Shown here: piece after piece, positions 34,336 to 43,791 of the stretch
How positions within the stretch are numbered: the stretch's first letter is position 1
How the letters are laid out: every line of letters begins with the position of its first letter
Assembly: GCF_003390865.1 (NCBI RefSeq)
Contig: NZ_QMEJ01000001.1
Span: forward strand, 1-64,000
DNA length: 64,000 nucleotides
Direction: 5' to 3'
Source: Tropicimonas sp. IMCC34011
GTDB taxonomy: Bacteria; Pseudomonadota; Alphaproteobacteria; Rhodobacterales; Rhodobacteraceae
The notes under the pieces: generated by a model
Seen by the model: only the letters and a program-made list of their open reading frames with translations
Told to the model about the DNA's origin: nothing
The model's database searches: none
Program-made: the position numbers and the translations under genes

Positions 34336-37094
34336 CCTCTGCACCCAGCTCCCTGGCGAGCCCCGGCGGCCTGATCCGTGCGCGTGGTAGGGAATGGGTT
34401 GTCCTGCCCGGATCGGGACCCGACCGCCTGCGTTTGCGGCCGCTATCCGGGATGGAGGGTGACGCCACCGTCGTGCTGCCCGGACTCGAGCAGGTTCCGC
34501 CCGAGCCGGCCATTTTCAAGGCGCCGGACGCGTCTCGGATGGGCACCTCCTCGCAAGCGCGCCTGCTGTCGGATGCACTACGCCTCAGCCTTCGTCGCGG
34601 CGCGGGGCCATTCCGGTCGTCCGGCCGGATTGCGTTCGAGCCGCGAGCCTATCAGCTCGTTCCACTGATCATGGCCCTGCGTCTCGACCCCATGCGACTG
34701 CTGATCGCGGACGACGTCGGCATCGGCAAGACCATCGAGGCCGGGCTGATCCTGCGCGAGATGTGGGACCGCGGTGAGGTGACGCGAGCTTGCGTGCTGT
34801 GTCCGCCACATCTGGTCGAGCAATGGGTCGATGAGCTGCGGGAGAAGTTCGACCTGCATGCAACCGCCGTGACCGCCACGACCGCACCGCGGCTGGAGCG
34901 CGGCTTGGCATTGAACGAGAGCCCGTTCGACGCCCATCCTCTGACGGTCGTCAGCCTGGACTACATCAAGGCCGATCGACGTCGCGCCGACTTCGCGAAA
35001 TCTTGCCCGAACTTCGTCATCGTGGACGAGGCGCACGCCTGTGTCGGCGGCGGACGCGGCACGACCCAGAGGCAGGTCCTGCTGAACGGTTTGGCCAAGG
35101 ACGCGGATCGCCACATGGTCCTGCTCACGGCCACGCCGCATTCCGGCGACGCGGAGGCCTTTGACGACATCCTGGCGCTGCTTCGGCCGGACTTCGCCCA
35201 CGGGGCGTTGTCGAAGGCCCGGGAAGAACTGGCTCAGCACTTCGTACAGAGGCGGCGCATCGATGTGCGCGAGGAGGGCTGGGAGGTTCCCGGTGCAATG
35301 CGGACTTTCCCCCGGCATGATGTCGGCGAAAGAGCGTTTCAGCTATCCCCCTCGCACGTGGCATTCCACGAGGCTGTCCTTGGCTGGTGCACCGAGCGCG
35401 CTGCGAAAGCCGGCCATGACGCTCGGCAGCGGCGATTGGCGATCTGGGCAACCCTGGCCCTGATGCGTTGCGTCGGCTCCTCGCCTGCCGCCGCGGTTGC
35501 CACGCTGGAAGCCAGACGCGGGCCAGTCGAAGATGCCGATCTGGAAGCCACTATCTTCGACGAGGACGAGGGTCAGCTCACGGATGACGACCTCGAACCG
35601 GGAGCGATGGCGGAGGACATGTCCGGCCTCGACGACCTCCTGAAGATGGCGCACGACCTTGAGACCAGACCACAGGAGGATGCCAAGTTGTCCCTCCTGA
35701 AGCGTGAACTGATGGGGCTCTGTTCCGAGGGACATCAGCCGGTCGTGTTTTGCCGGTACATTGCCACGGCTGAAGCCGTAGGCGCTGCGCTCAAGAGCGA
35801 CAAGGCCTTCAAGGACCGGACCATTGAGGTCGTTACCGGCCGGCTTCCGGGAACGGAACGCAGGGTCCGCGTTGAAGCCATGTCGGATGCCGATCGCCGG
35901 ATACTCGTGGCCACCGACTGCCTTTCGGAAGGGATCAACCTCCAGACTTTGTTCGATTCCGTCGTGCACTACGATCTGTCTTGGAATCCGACGCGCCACC
36001 AGCAGCGCGAAGGTCGGGTGGACCGGTTCGGTCAGAAGAACGACGTACGCTCGCTGACCATCTTCGGAAGCAACTCAGCCATCGATGGGGCCGTGCTCGA
36101 CGTGATCCTCCGGAAGGCCGAGGCGATCCGGAAAGCCACCAATGTCTCGGTCAGCATGCTCGACGATCGTGGCACTGTCTCCGAGGCGCTGATGCATGCA
36201 ATGGTTTTGAAGTCCGGCACTGCTTCGGGTCGTCAGGGCGATCTGTTTCGCGACCTCGATCCAGCGGCAGATCTTGAACAGCTCTGGCGCGATGCGGAGG
36301 AGAACGAGAAGGCCTCCCGGGCACGATTTGCCCAGCGGCGCCTGAAACCCGAAGAGGTGATCCCGGAGTGGCAGCGCGTGCGCGATCTGCTTGGAGATAC
36401 CGAGGACGTCCGGCGGTTCGTGCGCCGCGCCCTGGACCGGGTCGGTGTCACCTTTGACGGCAAGTCCATCCCGGTCGACGCGCTGCCCGACATGATGCGT
36501 GAAGCCCTGTCCTCGCGCGGCATCCAGGGCCGTACCCGCGTTTCGTTCGATGCGGTCGCCCAGCCAGGGATCGAAGTGCTGCACCGTACTCACCCGATCG
36601 TCGCGACCCTGTCCGACACCCTGTCCGAAGGTGCTCTGGAGGATGCTCCGGACGCTCTTGCACGATCCGGCGCCTGGACCAGCCGCGGCGCCAAAACAAT
36701 GCTGACGCTGGCACTTCTCAGGGTCCGCCACCGCATTCGCCGTGCCTCGGCTGCTGCCGAAGATTTCCTGCTGGCAGAAGAAATTGTACCAGTGCTGTGG
36801 GAGGGAACGGCCTCTGGACATACCGCCATCGGCCTCGACGCGCTCAAGGTGCTTGACGAAGAGGTTGGGGCAACCTTGCCCGAGCCGGTGCGACGTGCTC
36901 AGGTGTTGCGCGCTCGGGATCGTATCGAGGCCTCGGACGCCCTCTCCGCCATCGCCCAATCACGGGCCGAGTCACTGACGGCCGATCACGACCGCCTGCG
37001 CGTCGCTTCGTCCACGCGCGGCCGGACAATCGTCGAGCCGGTCCTGCCGCTGGATCTCATCGCCCTCCATGTTATCCTGCCGGAGGCCAAATGA
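34332..37094 (+). CDS. SNF2-family helicase, DrmD-like (defence operon gene 2)
   Basis: This 920-aa SF2 ATPase of the SNF2/RapA type starts at the ATGA overlap with gene 1. Motif I ADDVGIGKTIEAGLILREMW is near residue 125, motif Ia CPPHLVEQWVDELREKF near 157, the DEAH box IVDEAHACVGG near 231 and TATPHSGDAEAF near 260. The second lobe has ATDCLSEGINLQ near 530 and the arginine-finger motif HQQREGRVDRFGQKNDV near 556. The C-terminal third is helical and acidic. The closest described role is DrmD, the SNF2-like helicase of class 1 DISARM, but this is judged by motif and context only. Its stop overlaps the methyltransferase start by 4 bp, showing tight coupling. Confidence 0.88.
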   Translation: MTSAPSSLASPGGLIRARGREWVVLPGSGPDRLRLRPLSGMEGDATVVLPGLEQVPPEPAIFKAPDASRMGTSSQARLLSDALRLSLRRGAGPFRSSGRIAFEPRAYQLVPLIMALRLDPMRLLIADDVGIGKTIEAGLILREMWDRGEVTRACVLCPPHLVEQWVDELREKFDLHATAVTATTAPRLERGLALNESPFDAHPLTVVSLDYIKADRRRADFAKSCPNFVIVDEAHACVGGGRGTTQRQVLLNGLAKDADRHMVLLTATPHSGDAEAFDDILALLRPDFAHGALSKAREELAQHFVQRRRIDVREEGWEVPGAMRTFPRHDVGERAFQLSPSHVAFHEAVLGWCTERAAKAGHDARQRRLAIWATLALMRCVGSSPAAAVATLEARRGPVEDADLEATIFDEDEGQLTDDDLEPGAMAEDMSGLDDLLKMAHDLETRPQEDAKLSLLKRELMGLCSEGHQPVVFCRYIATAEAVGAALKSDKAFKDRTIEVVTGRLPGTERRVRVEAMSDADRRILVATDCLSEGINLQTLFDSVVHYDLSWNPTRHQQREGRVDRFGQKNDVRSLTIFGSNSAIDGAVLDVILRKAEAIRKATNVSVSMLDDRGTVSEALMHAMVLKSGTASGRQGDLFRDLDPAADLEQLWRDAEENEKASRARFAQRRLKPEEVIPEWQRVRDLLGDTEDVRRFVRRALDRVGVTFDGKSIPVDALPDMMREALSSRGIQGRTRVSFDAVAQPGIEVLHRTHPIVATLSDTLSEGALEDAPDALARSGAWTSRGAKTMLTLALLRVRHRIRRASAAAEDFLLAEEIVPVLWEGTASGHTAIGLDALKVLDEEVGATLPEPVRRAQVLRARDRIEASDALSAIAQSRAESLTADHDRLRVASSTRGRTIVEPVLPLDLIALHVILPEAK

Positions 37095-40000
37095 TGCGCC
37101 ACGAGACGATGCACCGCCCCGTTGAGATCGGCGCCGGCCTGATCCTCGAAGGAGGCCTGATCCCGTCTGACATGATCGCGAAGATTGCCCGCGGGCAGGC
37201 CACCGAACAGGCCGCAGCGGACTATGGCGTGCCGAAGGGCCTGACCCTCAACGATGAGATCGAGCGCGCCTTCCGCATGGCCCGCGCCGCCAATGACGAC
37301 CCCGCCACCGATGCCGCCTCGCAGGCCCGCACGGTACTGCGGGCCTTCGGTTTCGACGACCTGACGCACGGGCAGCTGACCGTGGGCGAAAGACGCTTCC
37401 CAGTCGACTTGATGACAGGCGACGGCTGTGTCCCGGTCGTCGTCGCGCCCGAAGACGGCCTCGACCGCGCCCGGCATGAAGGCGGACCCTCGGGCCGGTT
37501 CCGGTCACCGGCGCTGCTCTTGCAGGACGCGCTCAACGCCTCGGACGATGCCCTCTGGGGCCTCGCCACCGACGGCAAGCGCATCCGTCTCATGCGCGAC
37601 TCCGTCCGCCTCGGCCGCCCGGCCTTCCTCGAGGCCGACCTGGGCGCAATCCTCGACACGGACGACCTTGCCGCATTCGCCGGTCTTTGGCGGCTGATCC
37701 ATCGCACACGTTTCGGCCGCGGCGATGCCGTGGACGGCCCGCTGGAACGCTGGAGCAAGGCCGCAGCCGAGCAGGGCGTCGCCGCCCGCGAACGCTTGCG
37801 CGATGGCGTCGAGGCGGCGCTGAGGGCGCTCGGCGCTGGCGCCCTCGCGGACCCGGCCACCCGTGCCCGGATCGAAGCTGAGGAACATCCGGCCGATGCG
37901 CTCCATGCCGAAGCCCTGCGCGTCGTCTACCGGCTGATCTTCATCCTGACCACCGAGGACCGCGACCTCCTGCACGCCCCCGACGCCACCGATGAGGCTC
38001 GCCAGACCTATGCCGAGGGCTATGCGCTCACCCGCCTCGCCCTGCGCGCCCGCAGGCGAACCAGCCGCGACCGGCACTACGACGCCTGGGAGGGCGTCAA
38101 GGTCCTGTTCCGCGCTCTCCAGAAGGGTGAGCCGCTCCTGAGCCTGCCCGCCCTCGGCGGCCTGTTCCGCGAGGGCCTCACGCCGCTCCTCGATGCCGCC
38201 ACGCTGCCCAACCGCCACTTCCTCGACGCGCTCTTCCACCTCGCCTGGATACGCGACGGCAATTCCCTGGCCCGGATCAACTGGCGCGACATGCAGACCG
38301 AGGAACTGGGCTCGGTCTACGAATCCCTCCTGGAACTCGTCCCCCGTCTGGCCGAGAACCACACGCTGCTCGACTATGCGGGCGGGGCCGAGACGCGGGG
38401 CAACCAGCGCAAGACCACCGGCTCCTACTACACGCCCGACAGCCTGGTGCAGGCGCTACTCGACAGCGCGCTCGACCCAGTGATCGCCGACCGCCGCCGC
38501 GGCATCGGCACACCGAACGGCGAGACCGGCGCCGAGGGCATCCTCACCATGACTGTCTGCGACCCGGCCTGCGGATCAGGGCACTTCCTGCTCGCCGCCG
38601 CCCGCCGGATGGCCGAGGCGGTCGCCCGCACCCGCGCCGAGGCCGAGGGCGAGACCTTCGACCCCGCCGCCTTCCGCCATGCCCTGCGCGAAGTCGTGGC
38701 GCGCTGCATCTTCGGGGTGGACCGCAACGATTTCGCCGTGGAACTCGCGCGCGTCGCGCTCTGGATCGAAAGCGTCGAGCCGGGGCGGCCTCTGGGCTTT
38801 CTCGACGCCAACATCCGGCACGGTGACGCGCTCCTGGGGCTGTCGGATCTGTCGGTACTGGCGAACGGCATCCCGGATGCGGCCTACAAGGCGCTGACCG
38901 GGGACGACAAGGGCATCGCCTCGGATCTGCGCAAGCGCATCAAGGCCGAGCGCGAGGGCCAGGGCGATCTCGGCCTCGACGGGCCCGGCGGGCTGCCGCC
39001 GGCGCTGGTGGCCTTCGACCAGCGGCTCCACGCCGCCAGCCAGGACACGCTGGAAGAGGTCGAGCGCCTGCGCGCCAGCTTCGAAGCCCGGGGGGCGGAT
39101 GCCGAGCGGCGGCGGGTGCGGCGGGCGGCGGATGCCTGGGTGGCGGCGTTCCTGCTGCCCAAGAAGCCACAGGTGCAGGTGCCGACCACGGCGGATATCG
39201 GCCGCATCCTGGCGCGGCAGGGCGACCCGGTGCTGGTGCAGGGCGTCGCCGACACCGCGGCCGAGGCGCACGTGCTGCACTGGCCGATAGCCTTTCCCGC
39301 GATCTGGGCGCGCGGTGGGTTCGACGTGATGCTGGGCAACCCGCCTTGGGAGGTCCTCCAGATCGGCGAAAAGGAATTCTTCGCTGCCCGCGATCCGGAC
39401 ATCGCCGAGCTTGCCGGAGCTAAGCGGAAGGCCGCGATTTCGGCGCTTGAAGCCGAAAACCCGGAGCTCCTTGCGGAATTCAATCACGCGAGGCGCACGG
39501 GCGAAGCGGCGAATGACTTCGCGCGAGCCTCCGGGCGGTTCGACCTGACGGCCCGCGGCAAGGTCAATACCTACGGCCTCTTCGCCGAACATTTCGCGCG
39601 ATCGGTCAATCGTCACGGCCGGGCCGGGGTAATCGTGCCGACCGGGATTGCGACGGATGCGACTACGGCACCGTTCTTCGCCTGGCTGGTCGAGGATCGG
39701 CGGCTATCCCACATGATCTCCTTCGAAAATGAGAGCATGATCTTCCCCGGTGTTCACCACGCCTTCAAATTCGCGCTGCTTACGATCTCGTCAGCGCCCA
39801 TAGAGGAAATGCGCTTCGCCTTCTATCTGCGCGACCCGTCGTGGCAGAGTGACCGACGGCGCGTCTTTTTTCTCACCTCTGAGCAGATTGCCCGTATCAA
39901 CCCGAACACCAAGACCGCACCCGTTTTCCGCTCGCGCCGAGACGCCGAACTGACTGCAAAGATCTACGATGCCGCGCCGGTGCTGATCGAGGAGGCTCGG

Positions 40001-41056
40001 GCCGATGCCAATCCGTGGGAGGTCGAGTTCCGGCAGGGTCTGTTCAACATGACTTCGGACTCTGGTTTATTCCGAACTGCCTCTCAGCTGGCGGAAGAGG
40101 GTTGGCGCCGTCATGGCAACGAATGGACTCGCCCGCGCACTCATGTCCACCGGCCTGAGGCGGCCCGGCCCGCGCAATCGGCGATGGACCTTGATGGCCG
40201 CGACAACCGCTCCCTGCCGCTCTCGCGCGCCGAAGAGCGAATGGTACCGCTCTACGAGGCGAAGATGATCCATCAGATGGACCATCGATGGGCCACCTAC
40301 GACGGCGAGGAGGCCCGTGACGCGACCACGGCGGAAAAAGCCGATCCAGGCTGGGAGCCCATGCCGCGCTACTGGGTTTCCGGCGATGAGGTCGAAGCCT
40401 GTGTCAACGCCAAGGGTCGGCGGCGCGGCTGGCTGATGGGCTGGCGTGACATCACAAACGCGACGAACGAGAGAACAGCGATTGCGGCGGCTATCCCGAC
40501 AGTTGCCGTTGGGCACGTCTTGCCGCTCTTCTTCGTCAATGCCGAGCCCGGTCAGTGGGCTGCGCTACTGGCGAACCTGAATTCCTTGCCTACCGATTTC
40601 GTTGCCCGTCAGAAGGTTGGTGGCACCCACCTGACATACGGCTACGTCAAACAGTTCCCGATATTCCCCCCCACATTCTACACCCCCGACCGCCTGCACT
40701 TCGTCACCCTTCGCGTCCTCGAACTCACCTACACCTCCCACGCGCTGGCCCCCTTCGCCCGCGACCTTGGCCATGACGGACCGCCCTTCGCCTGGGACGA
40801 GGGCCGCCGCGCGCTTCTCCGCGCCGAGCTCGACGCCTTTTACGCCCGCGCCTACGGCCTGACCCGGGACGAACTGCGCTACATCCTCGACCCGGCCAGC
40901 GTCATGGGCGCCGACTACCCCTCGGAAACCTTCCGGGTGTTGAAGCAGAAGGAACAGCGGCTCTACGGGGAATACCGGACCGAACGGCTGGTGCTCGAGG
41001 CCTGGGACCGGTTCTCGGCTGACTGGAGCGCCGTGGGCATGGGCGACCGCGCGTGA
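37091..41056 (+). CDS. Large Eco57I-like adenine-type DNA methyltransferase (defence operon gene 3)
   Basis: This 1,321-aa protein has a helical N-terminal region of about 430 residues without a visible nuclease PD-ExK motif. The methyltransferase core follows: TTGSYYTPDSLVQALLD near 445, motif I CDPACGSGHFLLAAARRMA near 490, GVDRNDFAVELARVALWIE near 545 and the catalytic NPPWEV near 750. A specificity region follows to about 1190 and a conserved-looking C-terminus after it. It resembles the large methylases of DISARM class 1 (DrmMI) and PglX/BREX. NPPW places it among amino-methylating enzymes, probably N6-adenine. Third codon positions are strongly G/C at both ends but relaxed from about 39360 to 40650, which suggests a swapped specificity region. 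It overlaps its neighbours by 4 bp on both sides. Confidence 0.88.
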   Translation: MMRHETMHRPVEIGAGLILEGGLIPSDMIAKIARGQATEQAAADYGVPKGLTLNDEIERAFRMARAANDDPATDAASQARTVLRAFGFDDLTHGQLTVGERRFPVDLMTGDGCVPVVVAPEDGLDRARHEGGPSGRFRSPALLLQDALNASDDALWGLATDGKRIRLMRDSVRLGRPAFLEADLGAILDTDDLAAFAGLWRLIHRTRFGRGDAVDGPLERWSKAAAEQGVAARERLRDGVEAALRALGAGALADPATRARIEAEEHPADALHAEALRVVYRLIFILTTEDRDLLHAPDATDEARQTYAEGYALTRLALRARRRTSRDRHYDAWEGVKVLFRALQKGEPLLSLPALGGLFREGLTPLLDAATLPNRHFLDALFHLAWIRDGNSLARINWRDMQTEELGSVYESLLELVPRLAENHTLLDYAGGAETRGNQRKTTGSYYTPDSLVQALLDSALDPVIADRRRGIGTPNGETGAEGILTMTVCDPACGSGHFLLAAARRMAEAVARTRAEAEGETFDPAAFRHALREVVARCIFGVDRNDFAVELARVALWIESVEPGRPLGFLDANIRHGDALLGLSDLSVLANGIPDAAYKALTGDDKGIASDLRKRIKAEREGQGDLGLDGPGGLPPALVAFDQRLHAASQDTLEEVERLRASFEARGADAERRRVRRAADAWVAAFLLPKKPQVQVPTTADIGRILARQGDPVLVQGVADTAAEAHVLHWPIAFPAIWARGGFDVMLGNPPWEVLQIGEKEFFAARDPDIAELAGAKRKAAISALEAENPELLAEFNHARRTGEAANDFARASGRFDLTARGKVNTYGLFAEHFARSVNRHGRAGVIVPTGIATDATTAPFFAWLVEDRRLSHMISFENESMIFPGVHHAFKFALLTISSAPIEEMRFAFYLRDPSWQSDRRRVFFLTSEQIARINPNTKTAPVFRSRRDAELTAKIYDAAPVLIEEARADANPWEVEFRQGLFNMTSDSGLFRTASQLAEEGWRRHGNEWTRPRTHVHRPEAARPAQSAMDLDGRDNRSLPLSRAEERMVPLYEAKMIHQMDHRWATYDGEEARDATTAEKADPGWEPMPRYWVSGDEVEACVNAKGRRRGWLMGWRDITNATNERTAIAAAIPTVAVGHVLPLFFVNAEPGQWAALLANLNSLPTDFVARQKVGGTHLTYGYVKQFPIFPPTFYTPDRLHFVTLRVLELTYTSHALAPFARDLGHDGPPFAWDEGRRALLRAELDAFYARAYGLTRDELRYILDPASVMGADYPSETFRVLKQKEQRLYGEYRTERLVLEAWDRFSADWSAVGMGDRA

Positions 41057-41871
41057 GCTTCGACCCCGCCCCCTCCGGCCCGGCGCGGCTGATCCTGCAA
41101 AAGGCAGGCTACGACGGCGGCTGGACACTGCAACCCGAGGGCACCATCCCCGCCGCGCTCGACGCCCCGCCCTGGATGACGCTGCGCTCGCAGAACGCCC
41201 CCGGCCAGATCGCGCTCGCCCTCGCCCCCCCCGGCTACGCCCTGCGCACCACCCCCCGCGTCCAGCGCCGCCTGGCCGAGGAGGGGCTGGGCGCCCCCGA
41301 GGTCGACCACCTGCGGTTCGCGACACTGATCGAGCTCCGCACCGCCACCCTGCGTGCCTGGCACCTGTTCCGCGCCCTCCCGGACGCCCCCGAGGCCGCC
41401 TTCGAGGCCGACCTGAAGCGGGAAGGCCAGGCCTGGTCCGGCCCCGCCTCGCAGGACCTCGACCCCACCCGCGCCACCACCCGCGAGGCCCAGGTCCGCC
41501 TGCGCGTCGGCCAATCCACCTTCCGCGCCGCCCTCGACGACTACTGGGCTGGCCGCTGCCCCCTGACCGGCATCACCGACCGTGCCCTGCTGCGCGCCAG
41601 CCACATCGTTCCATGGAGCGAGTGCAAGAGCGACGGCCAGCGCCTCGACGTCTTCAACGGCCTCCTGCTCGCCGCCCACTGGGATGCCGCCTTCGACGCC
41701 TTCCTGGTCAGCTTCGATGCCGAAGGCCGCGCCATTGCATTGCCGGGCCTGTCGGAGGCCGCCGGGCGGGCCCTGGGTCTCAGCACGGTCCCACCCATCA
41801 CGCTCGCCGAGGATCATGCCGCTCCGCTTGCCTGGCATCGCGAACGGGCCCTGACGCGGCACCAGACCTGA
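41053..41871 (+). CDS. HNH endonuclease (defence operon gene 4)
   Basis: This 272-aa protein starts at a GTG that overlaps the methyltransferase stop (GTGA). The C-terminal half carries an HNH domain of the HNH_2 type: RCPLTGITDRALLRASHIVP near 167-186, with the conserved His, then the LDVFNGLLLAAHWDAAFD stretch with Asn and the last His. The N-terminal 150 residues form an unknown, very GC-rich domain that probably recognises DNA or the partner proteins. In DISARM the nuclease is the PLD protein DrmC, and here an HNH enzyme takes that slot. The same HNH type is often found beside methylases of modification systems. It is the last gene of the operon, facing the kfrA-like gene. Confidence 0.85.
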   Translation: MSFDPAPSGPARLILQKAGYDGGWTLQPEGTIPAALDAPPWMTLRSQNAPGQIALALAPPGYALRTTPRVQRRLAEEGLGAPEVDHLRFATLIELRTATLRAWHLFRALPDAPEAAFEADLKREGQAWSGPASQDLDPTRATTREAQVRLRVGQSTFRAALDDYWAGRCPLTGITDRALLRASHIVPWSECKSDGQRLDVFNGLLLAAHWDAAFDAFLVSFDAEGRAIALPGLSEAAGRALGLSTVPPITLAEDHAAPLAWHRERALTRHQT

Positions 41872-41901
41872 TCGGCGCCGCTGGGGGCTGATCCGGAAGG
41901 G

Positions 41902-42504
41902 CTACTCTGCCGGCACAGGCTGTTGCAAAGTCTCTTTCATGAGCGCCAACATCTGGCCGCGGAAATCCTGTTCCTTCTGGAGGTCCGCGACGCGTGCCTT
42001 CAGGGCCGCATTCTCCGAATTCGCCTTCGCCAGCAGGTCCTCGACTTCGAGCTTCGCATGGTCGAGGTCTGCAATTTCCACTGCCAGATGATCGATCTTC
42101 GACAGGAGGTCACGGATCTGCGCGCGCTGAATGCCGAGATCGACCTCTTGGGCGGCGACCTTCTGGGCCGCCAACGCTCGAAGGCCTTCGAGCTCCTGAC
42201 CGAGGTGAAGCAGCACCGCGTTCTCGACCATCGCCCCGATCTCCTTGACCGCAGCTCGGCTTTCACCGGGCAAAGCTGCGATGAGCCGCTCTCGGCGCTG
42301 CCGATCACGGTCCTCGAGAAGCCGTTGGACCTCCTTTTCAAGGCTCTGCGCGTTGATGCTTTCACGCACGCCGAGCCGGGCGCACATAGCTTTCTTCACA
42401 GTGTCACCCGTCGGTCGCTCGCCGTTTTTCTCGACGATCTCAATCCCTTCGACCACCTGGTCCTCAGTGTATTGGGGCGGGCGACCGATCTTCTTTTCTG
42501 CCAT
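41902..42504 (-). CDS. KfrA-like DNA-binding coiled-coil protein
   Basis: The start chosen is ATG 42504 after AAAGGAAAG, giving 200 aa. The frame is open to 42552. The N-terminus (KKIGRPPQYTEDQVVEGIEI, then GDTVKKAMCARLG) matches the KfrA_N DNA-binding domain (PF11740 family). The rest is a long coiled coil (AEIADLDHAKLEVEDLLAKA, NSENAALKARVADLQKEQD). KfrA proteins of plasmids bind their own promoter and help partition or stability. Here it probably serves maintenance of the excised form of element B. It is followed at its 5' side by the AAA ATPase gene on the same strand. Confidence 0.8.
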   Translation of the reverse strand: MAEKKIGRPPQYTEDQVVEGIEIVEKNGERPTGDTVKKAMCARLGVRESINAQSLEKEVQRLLEDRDRQRRERLIAALPGESRAAVKEIGAMVENAVLLHLGQELEGLRALAAQKVAAQEVDLGIQRAQIRDLLSKIDHLAVEIADLDHAKLEVEDLLAKANSENAALKARVADLQKEQDFRGQMLALMKETLQQPVPAE

Positions 42505-42650
42505 TTTCTTTCCTTTCGTTTCGCAAAGAGTTTGCGAAAGGGGGTTTGTCAAAGTAGCGACCTGCGCCGCTCTGAATGAGATTGGTCTGTTTCCCCGCGA
42601 CGGAAGAAAGTTCCGGCCGCGGCCGGAATTCTTCTCTGCGACGAGTTGGG

Positions 42651-43751
42651 CTATAACCCTGTCACCTCAGGGACGTTGTGCTCGACAACAAGCTTCCAGC
42701 CGTTCCCGCTGTCCCGCACCACCGGTGATCTTTCTCTGGCAAGACTGAGGAGGCAGCGCCGCACGCTCTTCATTCGGCTGTCGTCGGCGATTCTACCGAA
42801 CAGTTCTGGGGGCAGTGTCTTCAGCAGGTCGCGGGTCTGGAACTCGTCTACCGCATGCTCGCCTGTCATCCTGCGGATGTGAAGCGACGTCCGGACCGCC
42901 ATTTCGATTGCGATGCTGTCCTTGCTGGCCCTCCTCCCTTCCGGAACGGGCGCACCGCCCTCCAACTCGGTAGCGGTCACGGTCGTGCGATCCTCGCCAT
43001 CTTCGTCCTGCCCGAGAACGTGGGCCTTGGTCTTGAACCGGACCGCCTCTCCCTTCGGCATGGTGCGCTGCTTTTCCTGCGACAGCAGCACCGCTCCCCC
43101 TTCGAGAGGTTTCAGCGCGAGCTCGGTATCGACGGCGCCGCGCAGTGCCGAACTGCCACGTCCGCCACGGTCGGTATCCTTCCCGGTGTGGTGGACGAAC
43201 ATGACATGGGCCTTCAGCGCATCCGCGATCCTGCCGCCGGCATCGGCCACGCCCGTCATGGAGCTTGCGCAGTTCTCGTCGAAGGTACCGATCGAGCGGG
43301 CGAGTGTGTCGAAGACGACCAGCACGATCTTCTGGCCCGTGTGTCGGTATATCCGCTTGGCGTCGGCGACGAAGGCGGCCACTTCACCGGGGTTCGAAAG
43401 GTCGACGGCATTCATCCGGACGATGTAGGAATTCTGCTCTTCCTGGCGGAGGTCGTAGGCCTGCAAGCGGTCGAGAATGGAATTCGGGGCTTCCGCTCCG
43501 ACATGCAGCACAAGCCCCTGCGTGACCCGCGCGCCGAAGAAGGCCGATCCGGTGATGATGCAGTGGCCAAGGTGGCAGACGATGGCGGACTTGCCGCAGT
43601 TCGACGGGCCGTAGAGGACAGAGGTTTCCCCGCGTCTGAGGAAGCCCTTCGCGGCATAGTTCCAGGTAAGCTCCGGCGCGTGATCGCGGGCGTCGCGATA
43701 CGAGCTGCTCAACTCAGCCGGAACGCGCGGTGGCCCTTCATTTTCTTCCAT
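42651..43751 (-). CDS. RepA-type AAA ATPase/helicase
   Basis: The ATG at 43751 follows AAGGAT, giving 366 aa. This is an AAA_25/RepA-like hexameric ATPase of the RecA fold: Walker A VLYGPSNCGKSAIVCHLGHC, Walker B VLVVFDTLARSIGTFDEN, and VMFVHHTGKDTDRGGRGSSA with the family's HHTGK motif and GS..RGA. Such proteins serve as replicative helicases of RSF1010-type plasmids or as element helicases. The C-terminal 90 residues form a winged-helix-like tail. A large inverted repeat lies upstream in the gap to the divergent HTH gene and could be its origin or operator. Confidence 0.82.
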   Translation of the reverse strand: MEENEGPPRVPAELSSSYRDARDHAPELTWNYAAKGFLRRGETSVLYGPSNCGKSAIVCHLGHCIITGSAFFGARVTQGLVLHVGAEAPNSILDRLQAYDLRQEEQNSYIVRMNAVDLSNPGEVAAFVADAKRIYRHTGQKIVLVVFDTLARSIGTFDENCASSMTGVADAGGRIADALKAHVMFVHHTGKDTDRGGRGSSALRGAVDTELALKPLEGGAVLLSQEKQRTMPKGEAVRFKTKAHVLGQDEDGEDRTTVTATELEGGAPVPEGRRASKDSIAIEMAVRTSLHIRRMTGEHAVDEFQTRDLLKTLPPELFGRIADDSRMKSVRRCLLSLARERSPVVRDSGNGWKLVVEHNVPEVTGL

Positions 43752-43791
43752 GATTTCATATCCTTGTTCTGCTCGAGAGGCTGTCCCATTG

